Counted from the stretch's first letter, positions 31,464 to 44,060 are shown. The stretch is DNA of 64,000 nt from Hoplostethus atlanticus (GCA_034670405.1 JAXDDX010000057.1:1349001-1413000); one strand, 5' to 3'. A program made the numbers and translations. Notes: a model not told the origin generated them from the letters alone.

Positions 31464-34400
31464 ATGGAAACGGCGAATTACGTCGCTAAACTAAATGAGT
31501 ATGCGCAGAGAACACGCTCGGAGCTGAAGTACGAGGACGTTGGCACTGTTGGACCCGATCACATTAAAACGTAAGTTGAATACATTGTTCGCTGTCAGAG
31601 CTGTGGGTCAAAGGTAGCCCTGATACAGGACCCTTTGGGAGTATGGGCATCGTAAAGGGTCCTGTCCCGCTCCATTGAGGATAATTTTAAGTAATATTAT
31701 TACGGTGTACATTTGTTTAAGATGTTAACGTAAATAAAACAGAAGAAGAGTAAAATAAAAATAAAATGTTTCCCCAAAATATCCTTCACCTGGGGCCAAA
31801 TGTATAAAACTGTGTATATTCAGGTGTAGAAATCTGTGTACATACAAAACAGTAATCATGCATACGCAGTCTTTTCGTCAGATTTATAAAACCCCACGTA
31901 CTTGGTGGAGGGTGTTTTATCCTCATACGTTATTTTGGGCCACGCCCCCATTTCCGCTTAATTTCCGGTAGTGAGCAAACAACTTCCAGGCAAATTTAAT
32001 TCAAGTGTAAGCGCCAGCAAAGTTAAACGTCAAAGCAACTGCAATGGGAACATTCATCGACTTTCCTGATAAGGGAAGGTGCTGTGTCTATCCCATACCC
32101 AGATACAGTACACACCTGGGAGGATAATATGGCGAAATGGCCAAATATAACGTATGGCAAAATATGTTCCTACTTTGTGGAATCGATGGCGGTAGATGGT
32201 AACGCGATGGAAAACCTAAAAAGCTCAGAGGCATATCAGTATCTCCACAGCAACAAACTTAGTAGTGTACTAACCTACACACACGACAGATTTGAACCAA
32301 GCCAGTGTCTTAAAAACAGCTGGCATAATGCGTGGATTGTGGTAACGGAGGAAGGAGAGGTGGAGACCGCGGGATGTAGTTGTGTAGCAGGACCCGGGCG
32401 ATCGTGCAGCCACGCAGCAGCGATCCTGTGGAATGTGTGTAACGTTAACATCCGCGATTCCAAATCGGTCATTGTTTTTTTTGTGAAACAAAAACAGTGG
32501 AGTGCAGGGACATTGCCGTTTTGTGGCGGGCCGATGCTCAAAACACTCTTTCCAACCATTCATTCAAGCATTTCTGTGTATTAGGACAGCCACATATCTG
32601 CACATATGCAGCTCAGCGAGAGTGAGAGGAGCCACAAGCCACTACAGAGCCACAAGTTAACAATTCGAAATGTCCCAGTTGCCCACCAAAAAAGCTTACT
32701 CCTATGTAAGCTACCCTTAATGAATGTATCCATGTGTTCTTTTAGTCAAAATTAACGCCAGGTAATGTCAGTCTAATGTTAGCTTAGTCAAAAATGTCCC
32801 ATCCATCCTAGCTGCTCTGCCTGCACCCTGCAGATGCCCCTGCACCAGACTCCAATGACAGTGCAGCAAAGCTTACTGCTCCACCACCATCTGATACAGG
32901 GGATATAGGAGGTGAGCCTGGGTTGTGAAATATAAATATATAAAATAACCAACCAATTATTTATAAATATTTACACTGCAGGTTGAATTTCTGTTTCCTT
33001 TTTGAAGCACTTCAACCTCTAATGTTAAGGGGAGTCTGTTAGACTGCAGTTATTCATTCGGTTTTCAACAGTTGCATAAACTTTAATGGAGGATATTCAC
33101 AAAGCTGTTAAACTGCATTTTTTTTACAGTTTTTTTGGTATGATTGTCCCCCCCTCAGATTCACCCAAAGGGCATTGATAAATGGTCAGCCTTATCCCAA
33201 TGGTGTGGGGAAGAACAAAAAGGAAGCCAAACAGAATGCGGCTAAACAAGCCCTGAGTGGCTTGGTGAAGGAACAAGAGGATCCAGTTCACACTGTAAGA
33301 TTATCACGCCTCTGTTGAACTAGTGCATGTTTGATTCTCCGTATTCAAAAGAAAAGTGAATGACACTTTACTGTTGCATGTGTCATTGACATGTTTTAAC
33401 AGGACGTAATGTCGGGTGAAAATCTTCCTCCACCGGTTTGTCAGCCAAGTATGACTCAACCCATGTCAATAAGCTGGCTCAACGAATATGGTCAGAAGAA
33501 TAGGATCAGTGTAAAGGCTGTGGAGTCAGCCTGTATGGGGCCAAATTATGCCACGCAGTAAGTCCCCGCACTACATACTCATTTTTTTATGAATTGTTTA
33601 GTCACCTTTTTAAAGTGCACTAAATAAGACTTTTGGGATATTAGGCGCTGCTACTTTGTGGTTGGCAATAAGGATTACCCAGCTGACTTTGGGAGAACAA
33701 AGAAGGAAGCAAAAGAGAAAGCAGCCACGCTTGCATGTGTTGAGATATGTGACGGTAAAACTAAAGGGGTAAGTAAAGGATGGACACTAATGTAGCTTTC
33801 TCTGTCAATTAACCCCTAAAAATGAACAATGATGTTCTCTTGCCATAGTCATAGGCCTTATCAGAGATTGTCAGAAATGGTTGGAATTGAGGTGCTGGCC
33901 ACTGTGGGTGAAAAATGGATTAGGATAATGTTGTCATGAATGTTGAAGTATGAGGCTCGTAGAAATGACAGCAGTGTGTCATAAACCGTTACACTCACAG
34001 AAGGCCACACCCCAGTCATTGAATCAAACTGAAAGCATACTGTTTTGTTTTCAAGACTATAGAGGAGAATTGCGATAGTACATCAGCTCAACAAAAGGAG
34101 GAATTTAATCAAAACATGGTGGACATCTGGTGAGTAGAAACAATTGCAATATGCAGTTTCATTTTGATTTCTTCATTACCCTGTAAGCAATCGCTATGGG
34201 TTTTTTTTTGTTTGTTTTTTTACTCAGTTCACGACTTTTTGAAGGTTTTAATTAGTTTGTGATTTGTCTCTATTATTACAGTGAAAACATCAACCCAAGT
34301 ATGAGCCTGAAAGACTTTAAACCAACAAATTATATAGGAATCATCAACCACTACTGTCAGAAAACAAATCGTTATTCTGACTTCAAACATGTGAAAACAT

Positions 34401-37400
34401 GTGGTCCATCCCATAACCCACAGTAAGTATGACTGAACCCCTGTAGAATCCGTATAGACCCCACAGACAGAAACTATACCCTAAGTCTAGATTGATATGA
34501 GATAGTATACAGTAGTTAAATATTGACACACTGACCATTGAAAAATGTCCCCCCTTGCACATGCAACGCACAGATTTTTCTACAAAGTAGTCATCGATGA
34601 TAAGGAGTACCCTGAAGGTCAGGGTATGAACGCCAAGGACGCCAAGCAAAATGCAGCTCAGCTGGCCTGGGTTGATGTTCAAGAGCAGTCAGACTGGAAT
34701 AGCCAGGTATTTACTTCTGCTTAGTGTCTTCCTGCCACTGAATAGGTTTTTAAACTGATATTTTGTTTTAGTAGAATGTTTAATGTGTAGTTCTTTTATT
34801 TTGAAAACCCTGCTGTTACATGCCGTATCAGGATACATCAGTCACTATAGAACTGGTGTAAAAACGGCCAAACACCTTCGTTTGTTGTGGCTTTCAGGGG
34901 TCCTACAGGTCATCTGAAGATGGCGCACCATCCAATTTCTCCACACCCCCAAGTACAAGGTAAGCCATTACGGTAGAACAGATAGTAGAGTTTGGTATAG
35001 AGGACGCTTTAGTAATGTCTCTTATTCTATTCTCCAAGGAAGTCCCTTGATACAGCAACACAAAGCATGCCAACAGCTTCAGGTTCTTCAATAGTATTTG
35101 AAGATTCCTCTCCCAAGGTTCAGGTCTGTTATTGCCTTTGCAATCATAACGCTTTGTAATACTTGAAGGAAAAATCCACACTCAGATACTCTTACACTGT
35201 TAGATATCATCCATTTGATGGATGATATTGATGTTGATGATATTTCCGGAGTTATTTTGTGATTGTAGTGTAGAAGTGTTGTAATTTACTTTTTTGGTGT
35301 ACCCACTTTTCCTCAAATTGCCTCGTCTACTTCTGCTTCAGTTAGTGCTTTCCTACATTTCCCAGAATGCCTTTCAACAACCCACAGAGAACGACTGTGA
35401 ACTTGTTGCATTCAGCTGTGGGTAATATTTGTAGGTGATAGAGCAATAGCAATATAGGAGTGAGAGGTTTTCTAGTTTCCATTCTGGTCTGTTGAGGTTG
35501 TAGAGAAATTGGTTTCTCTGCCTCTTCTACGATGGATTTCTCCTGTTTAGTGTTGGACGTTAGTCTAAAAATGTGTCTGGAAAGAAACTCCTGCTCTCTG
35601 ATTCTAAGGGGCTGACACCAAAACCTGATGGGTACCGTTGATGTTTTAGATGAAAATATGTTTCCTATTAAACTCCATTATAGCTGCACTGGAAATATCT
35701 CCATGTGACATCACTTCATCTATGTTTGGTCACTTACCTGCGTTTATAAGAAAAGAACACCCAGTCAGGCTTGATTTTTTTAAGTGTTTTAATGTTTTTA
35801 ACGTATTTAAGGGTGGATTTTTCCTTTTTTTAAATTTTTTTTTTTGATGAACAATCCCTTTATGTAACTTTAAATTGTCAGTTCATTTCTAAAAGATATT
35901 TCTTAAATTTGATTTGGTTATATTTCTTTTCCCATTACATAGGAACAAATTCGTGATGTGAAGCCTAAAATAAGGTAAGTTGTCTTTTGAGACACTGTAG
36001 ACGTTGCATTTTTACTTGACATTATTCCTGATCATGTTGTTTTTCCTGTCATGTTAGACTTGCACCAAATTTCCAATTGGCACGAAGAAACAGCAAAGAG
36101 GTACGACTACTGGCCATCTAAATCATTTATATGAACTTAGTGGATATGTATCCAACATTTTAAACTCCATATTATGTCGTTATTATATCCTCCAAGGATG
36201 GCATGATTCCTGATTTAAAATCAAAGAATACAGGAAATACTCCCAGTGAGAAGACATCAAGGTATGGAAAACACTGAATTGCAATGATGGCATGTTTTTT
36301 TTATTCTTAATTCTCCCAATAGTTGTGTGTACAATCAGTCAAGGCATTTCTATATTTGTACTTTTTTGCCTCTATAACATGTTGATATAGGTTTGCAACA
36401 GACTTTGATTCCATAGAGAGGCTTGGCAAAGGAGGCTTTGGTCGTGTTTACAAGGCAAGACAAAAACTGTTGAAGACACCTTTTGCTGTAAAGATCGTGC
36501 GCTGTAAAGAGTAAGTCTAGCATACAATCCCGTTTCATCGTTTCAGTATACGTTTATTTTCTCAGAAGCAGATGCATGATGAGTTGAAAGTTTGATTAAC
36601 TGAATTATTTTATTGGAACCCCTTTTAACAGAAAAGCCCTACGAGAGGTGGGAGCATTGGTACACCTTCAACATCCTAATATTATTAGATACTACTCATC
36701 TTGGACTGAGGATTCAGACTACAAAAATGACACTGCATCTGACAGTTACAGCACTTCACAGTAAGTCTCATATGCTCATTAAATTCCTAACTTCTACCTA
36801 AGGTATCAACCATGTCCCAAATCTGAGGGTATGTCATTTCAATATTGTATTAAATATGTTTTTATTTGATATATTTCTTACTTTTCTAGGTCTAGCAGCA
36901 ATTCATCTGGACAGTACCTCTATATTCAGATGGAGTTATGTGACAAGGAAACACTGAAAGTGTGGATAGATGAGAAGAATAGCCATCCACGAGATAGCAA
37001 GAGAAGGGATGAAAGTCTACACATTGCTCAGCAAATAGTTAGTGGGGTAGAATATATCCACTCAGAGAAACTAATCCACAGGGACCTTAAGGTGAGACAA
37101 AGTTAATCATAATATAATTTCTTTCCCGCTACATATCCCTTGAGGAACTAGATGTTCATTTGTTAATTGCTATTGTTGTTTTTCAATGATTAGCCTCCCA
37201 ACATTATGTTTGGAAAGAATGGAACGGTAAAGATTGGGGACTTTGGTCTCGTCACCCCTGAGGATAATGACGACGATGAGAACCTGATAGAGAGAACAAA
37301 GCGCACAGGCACTAAGTCTTACATGGCCCTCGAACAAGTAAGATCTATTTTGATTCTATTTTGTCACTTGTTCTTTGGTTGGACTCTATTCTTAATATTG

Positions 37401-39158
37401 TGTTCCTGTTTTATGACAGGGCAACAAGCGCACTTACGACAGAAAAGTGGATATATTTGCGTTGGGGTTGATATATTTTGAACTCCTTTGGCCCCTCTCT
37501 ACTGTTCAGGAAAAAGCAGCGGTGAGTTTCAAAGAAGATTATGTGTAATTATTTATAGTTTACTAGTTACTTAGTAAGACAATTTAGCATTATATACACA
37601 TTCCAATAAGTTTTTACATGTTACGCCAGTGTTACCCCAGGGTCATATAATACCGCATTTTAACATTTGATTTCACTGTTATGCTGACGACACACAGCTT
37701 TATCTGTCCATGAAAAAAAGTTCCCTAGCCATCTTAAGTGCCTTGCAGCCATGACTAGCTGGATGTCCCAAAACTTCCTCCAGTTAAATTGGGATAAAAC
37801 GGAAATACTTGTTGTAGGGCCTGAAAATTCTAACCCATTAGAATTTAATGGCATATCAAGCTGGGAGAACTTGGGCGTCCTTTTTGACCCTCAGTTAAAT
37901 TTTGAGCAGCACGTCAAAAAGTTAGTTCAGTCTTGCTTCTTTCAATTGAAAAGTATTGCAAAAATTAGAGCTTCCCCTTTGAAGACACTGAAAAAGTCAT
38001 TCATGCTTGTGTGTCCTCTAGACTGGACTACTGGAACTCCCTGTTCACTTGCCTTAGCCAGCCTACTGTTTCTAGATAGTTTCTAGTTTTTGTCTTTTAA
38101 CCGAAAACTAAACGTAGGTCGCACATTACCCCAGTACTGGCCTCACTTCACCGGCTCCCAGTGAATTTTAGAATTATTTTTAAACTCCTTTTAATCACTT
38201 TTAAGGCACTGCACGGTCAGGCTCCTGACTATATTGTCCTTACAACTCTGTGAGACCACTCAGGTCATCAAATCAGAAACATTTTAGCCATCCCTCGCCT
38301 CCTGTGCATTTGCTGCTGCTGCCCCTAAACTTTGGAACAACCTTCCCCTGGATGAACGATTATCTGATTCATTCATTCCACTTTTAAAAAGTGACTAAAG
38401 ACTAAAAGAGGCTAGCCTTTAGTTTTTATAATTCTTACTGTACGTTTCTCTCAAGGTTTTAGGTTCTTATATGTTTTAGTATTTTTTTAATCATTGTATG
38501 TTTTCATATACTGTGTCTAAGTATGTCCAGTCTTTTGTTTTTGTGTATTTGTGCATTTTGTGAAACACTTTGTGACCTTTGTTTAAAAATGTGCTATATA
38601 AACAAAGTTTTACTTAGTTACTTAACCAGTACTGTTGAATTTGTTTCAAAGGTAGGTATAACAAAACACAGTGTAGATACCAAGCACCATGTCACTTGGT
38701 TATTTGTTGTTTATGTATTTAATTGCAAAGGTCATCAAGACACAACATTGGACACATTTTTAGTTTATGTCAGACCAGTAACAGGTTCTTTCTCCCTATT
38801 ATCACTGCATGAATATCAGGTTTGGAAAAATGTCAGAAGTCAGAAACTTCCCAAAGGGTTTTCACAGAAGTTTCCCCGAGAGGTAAATTAACATTTTTAA
38901 ATCAATATTGCCATCTTTCAATTTGTTCTTGTTTGGAGTTATTTTCCAAAAATAATGCAGTCTGACAGACTTATTAATATTGCTATGGAGAACTCAGTCG
39001 TTGGCCTTTTTGTTATGTTGCAGCATGAAATAATCAAGTCAATGCTGTGTGAGAAGCCAGAAGACCGACCAGAAGCAAGTAAACTAAAGGCCGAGATTAA
39101 GTGCATTCTCGCATTCCACACAGACAACAATATGTGTCTGGAAAATAAGACCATCTGA
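31464..39158 (+). CDS. eif2ak2: interferon-induced dsRNA-activated protein kinase (PKR), three dsRBDs
   Basis: Nineteen coding exons: 31464-31570, 33159-33294, 33403-33557, 33645-33768, 34056-34129, 34282-34422, 34574-34706, 34898-34959, 35039-35123, 35943-35974, 36058-36100, 36197-36261, 36391-36510, 36632-36760, 36890-37091, 37194-37337, 37420-37521, 38820-38882 and 39024-39158. They give 683 residues in one unbroken frame. Three dsRNA-binding domains lie at about 5-75, 101-170 and 216-285; each ends in a KKEAK/KDAK-type helix. A linker leads to the kinase: glycine loop GKGGFG (398-403), Lys420, HRDLK (532-536), DFG Asp552, and activation-loop Thr571 and Thr576 spaced like human Thr446/Thr451. 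It phosphorylates eIF2-alpha on sensing dsRNA and stops translation. The absence of Z-alpha domains rules out PKZ. Oddity: the APE motif reads ALE (581-583). Confidence 0.95.
31750..31990. repeat. probable repeat sequence in eif2ak2 intron 1
   Basis: Contains GGCCAAATGTATAAAACTGT and repeated TTTATAAAA, CGTAC and CATACGCA words, typical of dispersed fish repeats that often accompany DNA transposons. It lies immediately before the SWIM ORF and may be its flank. Family not determined. Confidence 0.35.
32043..32584 (+). CDS. SWIM zinc-finger ORF fragment, probably mobile-element derived
   Basis: An open frame in intron 1 of eif2ak2, same strand. Residues read [62 protein letters not shown] and [11 protein letters not shown]. 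The CxC...CxH pattern (near 32374-32412) is a SWIM zinc finger. The arrangement of a WP..TYG..Y motif, AYQYL, a W-containing strand and then SWIM resembles the N-terminal part of large fish ORFs that also carry a YqaJ-like nuclease; KDZ-type transposases also have SWIM fingers. After AAILWNV the match fades and the frame ends, so this is a truncated piece or a first exon. Start not fixed; no nuclease domain seen. Identification is from memory of the family pattern. Confidence 0.55.
32834..32911 (+). other. possible exon downstream of the SWIM ORF
   Basis: A 78-base open stretch ([14 protein letters not shown]...) preceded by CACCCTGCAG and followed by GTGAGC. It has splice-like borders in matching phases. 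It cannot be a PKR exon: placed between eif2ak2 exons 1 and 2 it introduces a stop, and those two exons already join into an intact dsRBD. It may belong to the SWIM gene or be chance. Confidence 0.3.
37620..38620 (+). mobile_element. LINE fragment (L2/Rex1-like), degraded, in eif2ak2 intron 17
   Basis: Translated pieces show the reverse transcriptase active-site motif YADDTQLYL (near 37678-37704), then [19 protein letters not shown] (37751 on), [18 protein letters not shown] and [14 protein letters not shown], all standard for fish L2/CR1/Rex1-group LINEs. The tail includes LHWLP-like, KALHG-like and LWN-like remnants. The 3' end GTGCTATATAAACAAAG (about 38592) is typical. Frames are broken by shifts and stops, so it is dead. 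It is in the sense direction and enlarges the intron to about 1.3 kb. Confidence 0.85.
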
Positions 39159-39535
39159 TTATCAGAATGAATTGTTGTTCGAAATGAATAGAAGGACGTT
39201 GCCCATAAGCATGGCCATTGGTCATCATCATATCCAGAGGTGGGGAAAAAAGTCCTTCGAATCTCCTAACACATGTACTTCCATTTCTTGCATACTGAAG
39301 TGTGCTTCTGAGAAAAAGAAAAGAAAAAACAGTGAAAGGATTTTTGTTTCTTTTCCTGTCTGTGTTGTCATGAACTGACACAGCATGATAGTTAACTATT
39401 TGGCGCTTAAGGGAAAAGGCACACTCCCTCGCAGATCTTTTATCAATTACATTGATATTACATTAATAATTACATTGATAATTGACATTGACACCCCCAG
39501 AACTACAACTGCACATTCTCACGTTTGGCACAATT
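39159..39535 (+). other. eif2ak2: eif2ak2 3' UTR (extent uncertain)
   Basis: Sequence after the kinase stop codon. No convincing AATAAA is found in the first 350 bases; the first clear one is in the repeat-derived tail near 39719. The transcript may therefore end within the adjoining transposon relic. Confidence 0.4.
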
Positions 39536-39539
39536 CACT

Positions 39540-39740
39540 TTCTTGTGCCCGGGACTTTTTTCCCACTACAATTTTTTTTAACTTTTGTGCTATTTTGTAT
39601 AATTTTGTGCTTGTACTTATATAGCTTATTATAATTTTTATTCATTAATGTTTTTATTATTTCCATTGTAGTTACTCTATGTCTGTCTGCTGTAACACAG
39701 AAATTTCTCCCCGGGGATTAATAAAGTAATAAACTAAGGT
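39540..39740 (+). mobile_element. 3' tail of a retroelement (LINE/SINE)
   Basis: T-rich sequence ending CCCCGGGGATTAATAAAGTAATAAAC, a typical 3' end of fish non-LTR elements. No coding part remains. It supplies an AATAAA (about 39719) close downstream of eif2ak2. Confidence 0.5.
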
Positions 39741-39799
39741 AGGTAGCTTTGCTTTGCTGCCCAAAAGCAGCAGATCACTGTCTGTGATCTGAATCTCAA

Positions 39800-40670
39800 C
39801 AGAGGTTGGGTCATGCAGCATGACAGTGACCCCAAACACAAAAGCAAATCGGGGCGGCTGTGGCTCAGGGGGTAGAGCGGGTCGTCCGCTAATCAGAAGA
39901 TCGGCGGTTCGATCCCAGGCTCCTCCAGTCCGCATGTCGAAGTGTCCTTGGGCAAGACACTGAACCCCAAATTGCTCCCAAAGCTGCGCCTTCGGTGTGT
40001 GAATGTGTATGAATGGTTAGATTCCCCTGATGTGCAGGTTGGCACCTTACATGGTAGCGCCCTGCCATCAGTGTATGAATGTGTGTGAATGGGGTGAATG
40101 TGAATGTAGTGTAAAGCGCTTTGAGTGGTCGGAAAAGGTCGGAAAAGACTAGAAAAAGCGCTATATAAGTACAGTCCATTTACCATTTATCTACAACACA
40201 AGGAAGGAGGAAAGTTAGCATGTTGGAATGGCCAAGTCAGAGTCCTGACCTTAACCCTAATGTAATGTTGTAGCATGACCTGAAGCAAGCTGTTCATGCA
40301 AGAAATGCAAAAATATCAATGAACTGAAACAGTTCTGTAAGGAGGAATTGTCCAAAATACCTCCTAACCGTTGTGCAGGTCTGGTCAGAAACGTTGGGTT
40401 GAGGTTATTGCTGCTAAAGCAATATTCCGCCAGTTACTAAATCTCATGGTTCACATACATTTTCGAATCCAAGCTGTCAACATTTGATTGTTCATGTTGA
40501 TTGTGATTGTTGATGTTCAATAAAAATAAAATTCCTTGTGTGTTATCTGTTAAATCACATTGTGTTTATCTATTTTTATGACTTGGATAAAGATCAGACC
40601 ATATTTTAGGAGCCATTTATACAGGAATGCAGGTAATTCAAAAGGGTTAACAAATTTGCTTTGTACTGGT
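39800..40670 (+). mobile_element. Tc1-like transposon relic, split by a SINE
   Basis: Left of the SINE the translation reads WVMQHDSDPKHKSK, matching the Tc1 transposase block around QHDNDPKHTSK. Right of it comes WPSQSPDLNP (near 40228), then ELKQFC-EE, SKIPPNRC and a final ASY stop (about 40439), the standard C-terminal end. The following AT-rich part, with AATAAA and AAAGGGTTAACAAATTTGC, resembles the 3' untranslated end and inverted repeat of such elements. There are many stops and shifts, and it is dead. The 5' half is missing. Confidence 0.8.
39851..40190 (+). mobile_element. tRNA-derived SINE inserted in the Tc1 relic
   Basis: The head GCGGCTGTGGCTCAGG, GGTAGAGCGG (A box, about 39861-39879) and GGTTCGATCCC (B box, about 39906-39916) are tRNA-like polymerase III promoter boxes. 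The body has GTCCTTGGGCAAGACACTGA, TGTGAATGTGT-type repeats and the tail AAAGCGCTATATAAGT, as in a common percomorph SINE family. It interrupts the transposase frame between PKHKSK and WPSQSPDLNP, so it is younger than the Tc1 insertion. Confidence 0.88.
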
Positions 40671-43600
40671 ATCATTTAGGATTGGAAATGTAAAATAAAA
40701 GTTTACCGTGTTTAACAGGTTTAACAGTTGTCTATTTTGAATTTACATATAAGTAATTGTGGTTCAGATAATTTCAGTGGGGAGTCAATACTGTAGGTCC
40801 ACACAGATGAACGGTTACTAGAAATGTCCATTGAGGCTCCATTTCATTCATTCAATGATAAAACTGTTTATTTTCAGCAATCAATCAATGAATCACCTGT
40901 TCTGAGGTATAGGAATCGCACAATATTTGAACCCTGTAGTATTCCTTTCTAAGGTGTTAATTTAGGCTTTTACAACTTAGAATGGCTAGGCATTGCACAG
41001 ATGTGCTCTGTTTGGAGTATACAAGATTGAGTCCTGAATACAGACAGACTTTGGTTTTTAGTACTAAGAAATGCATCATGTTAACCTACTGCCAAAATCT
41101 CTGATAGCTTTACCAATACTATGAAGTTACCCTCATGGTATGCGGGTGAAAAGACTGTACCACATGAGGGCAGCCTTGGATTCATCTATGTATTATCATG
41201 TAAATTTGATTTCCCAAGATTGTTGTTTGATTACTACTGTCTTGAGTGAAAACTTGGTTGAATAATATCACTGTTTAATGGAACCACCACAATCCAAGCA
41301 TCTGAGTAAACATTTTCAAAATCTGACCGTCATCCTATACTAATGTGTCACAAAAGCTCAGTGTGGGGTGTTGTAAAATTCAAGGTGCAAAACACAGTTG
41401 ACATACACAGTTGTTGCCTGGTGTGACAGCTAGGGGGAGCTGTGGATCTGCTTAGCTCAAGATGTTCAGCCTGTGGCCGCAGACTCCCGTCCTCCTCTGC
41501 CTGTGGGAGAGAAAGGTTTATTCACAGTGTGAGGGCCAAAACCAAGGGAGCTGTGTGACATTTAATCATGCCTCCGGCGCATGCTGCATGATTAGCATCT
41601 CTATGGAAAACAACAATAACAAGTACCGAATGCAGGATCCCACACAATCACCTGGCCTTGGAGCACACAGTCACACAGGCCCGGGTAATCAGCACAAATC
41701 AGCTCCTGTGGCTCTCGGTGTGTTAACTCAACAATCACCAGACTGCAAAGCTCCCTAAAATGATCTCAATGCCTGTGAAAAGAGGCCATAGGTGGATCGA
41801 CTGTCATCATGTAGACCGAATAACTTGGTTTATTTCTTCCTCATGGTTACAATCTGATACTTACTGTGCATTGTACATCTGGCGGTGACAGTAGCTAAAC
41901 CAAGGCAGGTTGTTGCATTTTGCTCCCTGTTTAGAGACCAATTTAGAGCACACAGCCATTTCTAACCTTGTTTACTAAGTGTGCCCTCTGATCTGAAGCA
42001 ACAGATTCAAACTAAGTATCGCATCTAATTTGTACCCACCTTTGTTGACTCAAAATGAAGGTTTTGTTTCCATTTCCTGCATCACCAAATGATTTCCAAT
42101 CAGAGTAGTGGGATGAACACACACATAGGATTCAGCACCTCAATGCAGTTGTGAAGAGAGTCTCCTGATCATGTCTGAGACAAATGAGTAATAGAAAGAT
42201 TTCAAAAGGGCAAAGCAGTGACTTGCTGAGTGATTTCTGGTAGACCGGTAGAAGTCGACTCATATTAGTCCAAATGGGTCATTGCAAAAGCATGCATGAG
42301 GTCTTATCAGGCATCAGGATGATAAGAGCCATAACTGCCCGTATTCCTTCGATAATAAAATGCATTTTTGGTGATGTGAGACTTAGAATTCAATTAATCA
42401 TCATTAACTATTTCTAAAATGTTCCTTTTTTTACCATCTAATATTTACCAACAGAGTTACTAGCAAGTTATTTGTCTCTTCTGTGGGCCGGCTTGTAACA
42501 ATGAATTAATCCTTTGCTATTTCTACCACCAAAAAAAACCCATATCCTTCCATTTTAGCACTATCTACGATAAGAAACCTGGTGTGTTTCCAATCTTCCT
42601 CAGCTGTCGCACTTGTGTGAGCAAGGTTATTGGATGTATTGAGGTCACTTCCTCTGAGAGCCGCGCGGGCGCTGAAGCAGTGCTGCAGTCGGTTGCCTGG
42701 ACCATGTAGCCAGTGGCGAAATGGACTCGCCAGTCAGGAACAGAGCAATGGAGTGTCTCCCCAAAGTCCCAGGGGTCAGAGCAAACGATTACTCTGTGGA
42801 TGGGGTCACAGCAGCAGCGGCAACCAGAGTTTGTTCTGCACCGTGGGTCACAGGAATCAGCCTGGCTGCAGAGACAAAACTATTGCCCACCAGCAGAAAT
42901 CAAAATCAAAATGACAGTGGAAGATACACATGAATTGTCAAATAGTGTTGTCATCCTCCCTGTCTGTACATATATTTCAGAAGTTTCTGTTGTGATGTTA
43001 TAGCCCACTTACCTCTGGTGAACTCCAGTTAACTGGAGCATGCCCACAGGCTGCGCCTCACTGGAGGCCCCACTTGGCTTTTACTGTGGACTTTCCACCA
43101 CTCTGAACCACATCCATCCACCCGTGCCACTGTCCACTCTGCTGTCACCCCACTTAATCTATCTCACATTATACTCTACACAGAAACTGCCAGGTTGGAC
43201 CGCAGGGGCACGTCTCACTTCATACAGTCTGCAGTCTTTTACTTCCACCAGAGATTATCTTGAATAGGTAAAAAAATAAAAAACCCTCTCAACTTTCTGT
43301 TCCACCATTTACAATCAACTTAGGTGTTTTTGAGCTGTCGTTTTTGTGAAAATCACCTTGTGTTCACTCTGAGCTTCAGCTCCAATCAGCAGAAGAGATC
43401 AGAGCCTCTTCACAACACCTACAGTGCATCCTCCCCCAAGCTCTTGTACTCTAGTTACATAAAACTCATTTTAGATGAGTACTCTGAACTGGTACACTGA
43501 ACGCATTCTGCATCGCACAAAACAGTGTTGGCAAACTCTGCTCCACATCAACTGAATATTCAATGGATAATTCCTTCTATTCATTCTTCAAAAAAAAAAA

Positions 43601-43798
43601 TCACTCCGCCATCCCCTGAGAGTAGACCTGTCAGATAGGGGAAGCGATATTTTCACATCACAAGGTGCTGTGGTTGGCTGTTTTTGTTTACCACTGCTGG
43701 CTCGATGTTGGCAGCGGCTGTGTCTCTCTACCTCATCCTCTTCCACTCTGGGCCTCGTCCTCTGTGGTGGAGTGTCGATCCAATCAGACGTCCTTCCG
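40671..43798. other. intergenic DNA, no gene recognised
   Basis: Open frames are short, without recognisable domains or consistent splice borders. A few poly-A/T runs occur. No tRNA or other RNA gene is seen. Confidence 0.6.
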
Positions 43799-44060
43799 CA
43801 CTGCAAAAAAAACAATCATCTTAACAAGGGATTTAATTGTGAATCTGGTCTTAAAATTGTATTTTTATTAAAACAAGTGAAAATATGGTAAGATCATTTA
43901 CCTCGACTGCAGTTTCACTTGTTTTCTTGAAACTAGCAACAATGACATACTGAAGCCTGCTCCAATTGTCTGAATATTTGTTTTACTAAAAAATATAGAT
44001 TTTAAGAATCAATATTTGCTAAAAGTATTTGTTGTATGTTGTAAATACGTATATATAGTC
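43799..44060. repeat. possible CACTGCAAAAA-type DNA transposon remnant
   Basis: Starts CACTGCAAAAAAAACAATCATCTTAAC and contains AAACAAGTGAAAATAT and CTTGTTTTCTTGAAA words, as in a widespread non-autonomous fish repeat whose ends read CACTGCAAAAA/TTTTTGCAGTG. The matching right end is not clear. Confidence 0.4.

Noticed and set aside
31464-39158. PKZ (Z-alpha containing eIF2-alpha kinase)
   Set aside because: The N-terminal exons encode three dsRBDs; no Z-alpha fold seen. Synteny also fits eif2ak2.
39851-39925. tRNA gene
   Set aside because: A and B boxes are present but the body and tail are those of a SINE, and the tRNA fold is not maintained.
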